DNA of 64,000 nt from Streptomyces coeruleorubidus (GTDB lineage: Bacteria > Actinomycetota > Actinomycetes > Streptomycetales > Streptomycetaceae), in NCBI RefSeq assembly GCF_028885415.1, contig NZ_CP118527.1, positions 5,022,001 through 5,086,000 of the forward strand, written 5' to 3'. The notes under the pieces are model-generated. The model was not told the origin of the DNA and ran no database searches. It saw only the letters and a program-made list of their open reading frames with translations. Positions 61,537-64,000 of this stretch are shown here, one piece after another (position 1 is the stretch's first letter; every line of letters begins with the position of its first letter). The position numbers were made by a program, and so were the translations under genes.

Positions 61537-62015
61537 CGCACGGCCCGGGCCACCTCGGCCCGGACCTCGCCGGACAGGTCGTGGGTGCTGCGGGCGGTGG
61601 CCGTGGCGGAGTCGCCCGCCTGCACGTGCTCCACGGTGACGATGACCGTGTCGGTCAGCCGGCCCCCGGCGTCGGTGAAATCGACCTGGACGGCGAAGGA
61701 CCTGGCCGAGTCGTCGGTGTTGTCGGCGGTGACCTCGGCCCGGGCCCGGCCGTCGGCGCCGACGGTGGGCGCGCCGACCTTCACATCGCCCTTGACGTCG
61801 GTGCCGCCCCGGATGTCGTCGAGCCGGCGCTCGGCCTCCGCCGCGGCCGACTCGGCCGCCTCGGAGGCCTGCGAGGCGATCGATCCGACCGCGGACTCCG
61901 CCTTGCGGGCGGTGTCCGCGGGGCTGTCGCCGCCGCAGCCGGTGAGCACGCCGGCCAGGGCGAGCGTCAGCGCCGCCCCGCCCGTCGCCCAGCGCGTCCG
62001 GTGGCGGGCAGACAG
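61530..62015 (-). CDS. Small lipoprotein with probable CTG start
   Basis: 161 aa if started at CTG 62015. The in-frame GTG at 61949 would begin MLTGCGG and leave no signal peptide, although the residues before it (RWATGGAALTLALAGVLTGC) form a perfect lipoprotein signal. No ATG, GTG or TTG exists between that signal and an upstream stop; a CTG at 62015 is preceded by AAGGGAGG. The mature part has a helical segment (SAVGSIASQASEAAESAAAEAERRLDDIRGG) and a beta domain. Function unknown. Confidence 0.65.
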   Translation of the reverse strand: MSARHRTRWATGGAALTLALAGVLTGCGGDSPADTARKAESAVGSIASQASEAAESAAAEAERRLDDIRGGTDVKGDVKVGAPTVGADGRARAEVTADNTDDSARSFAVQVDFTDAGGRLTDTVIVTVEHVQAGDSATATARSTHDLSGEVRAEVARAVRY

Positions 62016-62056
62016 TCGCCTCCCTTGTCCTACGGCGGCCTCACGGCCTCACGGCA

Positions 62057-62431
62057 TCACGTGTGTCCGAGGCCGCCGCCGCCGAAGGACCCGCTGGATC
62101 CGGGCAGCCAGCGGCGGGGCTTTTGGTCCTTGCCCGTCCTGGTGCTCGCGTGGTGCAGCTCATGGGGCAGGAGCCGCTGGCCGTCGCGCGTCACGACCGG
62201 CATCTCGTCGGGCTCCCGCATCTCCCGCGTCTCGTGGACCGGCCCGCCCTCCGGGAGGTGCGGCTGTTCCTCGGGGGAGGGGTGGTGCGTGTCCTTGTCC
62301 ATGACGCGCATCCCGACCCGCACGGACCAGATCAGCGCGAGGGCGATGACCGCCCCGCCGATGAAGGCGATGGTCACGGCGACCGCGTGATCTGAGGACG
62401 CCGCCAGCAGTTCATACGTTGCCGTACTCAT
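62057..62431 (-). CDS. DUF6479 family small membrane protein
   Basis: 124 aa. One membrane segment (AVTIAFIGGAVIALALIWSVRVG) and a long hydrophilic tail with PSPEEQPHLPEGGPVHETREMREPDEMP and RLLPHELHHAST, the DUF6479 signature of Streptomyces. Role unknown. ATG at 62431 with GGAG before it. Confidence 0.85.
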   Translation of the reverse strand: MSTATYELLAASSDHAVAVTIAFIGGAVIALALIWSVRVGMRVMDKDTHHPSPEEQPHLPEGGPVHETREMREPDEMPVVTRDGQRLLPHELHHASTRTGKDQKPRRWLPGSSGSFGGGGLGHT

Positions 62432-62573
62432 GCTCCGATTATCGCCGACGTGATGCGATAAAGCGCCCGCAATGTCCCCACCTGGGCATCCGCCCCGCAC
62501 GCGCGGGCAACCTCCGCGGCGCCCGCGACGACCTGACGGTGATACCTCGTCCCCCCACACGAGGGAGATCACC

Positions 62574-63425
62574 ATGCGCAGACACCTCGCACGGCTGCTC
62601 ACCGTGCTCGCCGTCCTGGCGGCGGCGCTCGCCACCCCCGGCATGGCGAGCGGCAGGGCGCAGGCCGCCGACGAGTGGAACCCGCCCGCGCACCTCGCCC
62701 AGCCCCTGAACGAGGTGTGGAACCACGTCGAGTCGACCTACGGGAACCTCTACGGCTTCCGCAACTACGGCTGGGACCAGGTCATGGCCAACCGGGGAAG
62801 CGTCAACTACTGCGTCCGCTGGGAGTCCGACGCCCCGGTCAGCGCCGCCCTGCGCGACCGGATCCACGCGGCGCTGAAGAAGCAGTTCGGCAAGTGGATG
62901 GCGGCCATGACCGAGAACGGCAAGGGCCACAACGCCTGGCCGTACACCGATGTCCCCGTCAACATCGTCGGCTGGGCGGTGAAGAACCGCTCCACCCTCC
63001 AGTGGACCGACAACTCCGTCGACATCTACGCCGGCATCCTCGACAGCGGCGGCGCCCCGCAGTGCGCCCCGGACTGCGGCCGCTTCTTCCACCAGGACGG
63101 CGACTACTCGAAGTGCCCGGGCGGCGCCGCCCGCCACTACGACCAGTCGCTGTGGTTGACCAAGGGCTTCGGCGGCGGCGCGGGCGGCGACTGGGGCCAG
63201 CGCATGGGCCAGGAGTACTTCACCGGCGCCTTGAACCAGGAGAACATCCACATCTACCTGCACGAGGTCGGCCACGCCTTCGGCCTCGACGACTTCTACG
63301 ACTGGTCGCCGACCGGCCAGTGCTGCTTCCTGATGAAGGCGGGCAGCGCCACGCAGATCACCGAGTTCGACAAGTGGATGCTGCGTGACTTCTGGCGCCA
63401 TCTGAAGAGCCGCTACGGCCTCTGA
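62574..63425 (+). CDS. Secreted zincin-type metalloprotease
   Basis: 283 aa. A signal peptide (ARLLTVLAVLAAALATPGMASG) is followed by a compact domain with paired Cys and the metal-binding HEVGHAFGLDDFYD, i.e. HExxH plus a downstream Asp as in snapalysin- and astacin-like zincins. It probably cleaves proteins outside the cell. ATG 62574 follows GAGGGAGA; an ATG 102 bases upstream is rejected because the signal begins here. Confidence 0.88.
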   Translation: MRRHLARLLTVLAVLAAALATPGMASGRAQAADEWNPPAHLAQPLNEVWNHVESTYGNLYGFRNYGWDQVMANRGSVNYCVRWESDAPVSAALRDRIHAALKKQFGKWMAAMTENGKGHNAWPYTDVPVNIVGWAVKNRSTLQWTDNSVDIYAGILDSGGAPQCAPDCGRFFHQDGDYSKCPGGAARHYDQSLWLTKGFGGGAGGDWGQRMGQEYFTGALNQENIHIYLHEVGHAFGLDDFYDWSPTGQCCFLMKAGSATQITEFDKWMLRDFWRHLKSRYGL

Positions 63426-63433
63426 CCGACGCC

Positions 63434-63470
63434 GGGCGGCGTGGGCGGGCCCGGCACCCGTGCCGCCCTT
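63434..63470 (+). terminator. Hairpin after the metalloprotease gene
   Basis: GGGCGGC (63434-63440) pairs with GCCGCCC (63462-63468), with further pairing inside (GGG/CCC), followed by TT. Confidence 0.5.
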
Positions 63471-63557
63471 CCGGGTACGGTGGAAGAACCGGGGGTATGC
63501 CGCAACCGGTGGCCTACGGTCTCCTGGCCACGCCCCCCGTTCGCAGCAGGAGTCCTC

Positions 63558-63971
63558 ATGACGTCCGCCTCCTCGCCCTCGCCGCCCTTCCCGGCACCCT
63601 CCGAGGTCCGGCTGAGACTCGCGGTCCAGCCGCGTCTCGGCCGCACGGCCCGCCGTATCGACGGCGCGTGGTGGCCCCGGTCCTACGACCTGGCAGTGGA
63701 ACTGCCCGGGCTGCTGGCCGTGCTGCCGCGCGCCTGGGGCCGGATCAGCAGCGTCCTGGTCCACGGGAGCACCTGGCTCGACTGCCCGGAGCACCTGGAC
63801 GTCGCCGGCCAGGAGGTCCACGTGGGCCGCAGGGACGCGCCGGCCACCCCGGACACCGTGTGCCTGCTCACGCCCGGCCGGGGCCGCTGGGACCTGCTGG
63901 TGGTGCCGCCCGCGACGCCGGAGGCGGAGGCGGTCCGGCTCATGGACCGGGCCGTCACACAGGACGAGTGA
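63558..63971 (+). CDS. DUF5994 family protein
   Basis: 137 aa. RLAVQPRLGRTARRIDGAWWPRSYDLAVELPGLL and DLLVVPP are the DUF5994 signature seen across Streptomyces. It is soluble and of unknown role. ATG 63558 follows GCAGGAG. Only 29 bases remain to the window edge, with no further gene visible. Confidence 0.85.
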   Translation: MTSASSPSPPFPAPSEVRLRLAVQPRLGRTARRIDGAWWPRSYDLAVELPGLLAVLPRAWGRISSVLVHGSTWLDCPEHLDVAGQEVHVGRRDAPATPDTVCLLTPGRGRWDLLVVPPATPEAEAVRLMDRAVTQDE

Positions 63972-64000
63972 CGCCCTGTCCTAGTGCGCGAGCAGCACCA

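Noticed and set aside
1..64000. tRNA, rRNA, riboswitch, insertion sequence or prophage attachment site
   Set aside because: None could be recognised by eye; short or degenerate ones may have been missed.

Overview
This is a chromosomal segment from a Streptomyces (or very close relative). Coding DNA is about 70% or more G+C with third-position GC bias. GTG/TTG starts, SpoIIE-type phosphatases, a whiJ-like XRE/DUF397 cluster, DUF5994/DUF6479 proteins and Tat substrates are all typical of the genus. A perfect 14-bp palindrome matching Streptomyces parS lies in front of aspS, which argues for the core chromosome near oriC. No rRNA, tRNA, CRISPR array, transposase or prophage was found.

Layout. 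0-12 kb: a clipped membrane protein, an AI-2E-type permease, a PAS-GAF-SpoIIE-HATPase phosphatase, aspS, a tandem dynamin-like GTPase pair between two near-identical terminators, a Tat-exported intradiol dioxygenase and an MFS transporter. 12-15 kb: an Rpn/PD-(D/E)XK protein with a KAEG repeat and a frameshifted membrane-protein/HD-protein operon. 15-26 kb: a PH-domain protein, metG, a TerF-like vWA protein with a repeat-rich arm, PhoX phosphatase behind a PHO box, an EEP phosphatase, an alpha/beta hydrolase divergent from a MocR regulator, and small membrane proteins. 26-32 kb: a decayed SpoIIE gene, then an EACC1 / caspase-TM-SBP-vWA / SBP-lipoprotein operon. 32-36 kb: a small secreted protein with a small membrane partner, a whiJ-like cluster (HATPase, XRE, two DUF397) and a secreted propeller/Ig protein. 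36-43 kb: a minus-strand operon Trypco1 / trypsin-VMAP / MoxR AAA+ / SAV_2336-type vWA-pseudokinase-MinD fusion. 43-52 kb: a very short exported-peptide gene divergent from an XRE-TPR regulator across a palindrome, a permease pair, a GAF-ANTAR regulator, a lipoprotein, a leader-peptide attenuator in front of a short thrS, a PNPOx-fold protein and a nucleoside hydrolase. 52-58 kb: an orphan BREX-2-like PglX with a divergent membrane peptide and an AAA-DUF234 protein. 58-64 kb: a sortase-type surface protein, a GH13 glucosidase, secreted proteins, a CTG-start lipoprotein, a zincin protease and DUF5994.

Housekeeping genes (aspS, metG, short thrS) are interleaved with several NTP-dependent or protease-based modules whose families are associated with biological conflict: dynamin pair, Rpn, HD/membrane pair, caspase operon, trypsin-MoxR operon and orphan PglX/AAA. 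The two most system-like loci are the caspase operon (cytoplasmic caspase joined through one membrane segment to an external SBP-vWA sensor) and the trypsin-MoxR-SAV_2336 operon (four genes with touching or overlapping boundaries). The thrS attenuator and the peptide/XRE-TPR pair are the clearest regulatory discoveries. Functions of the conflict-like modules are inferred from domain content only.
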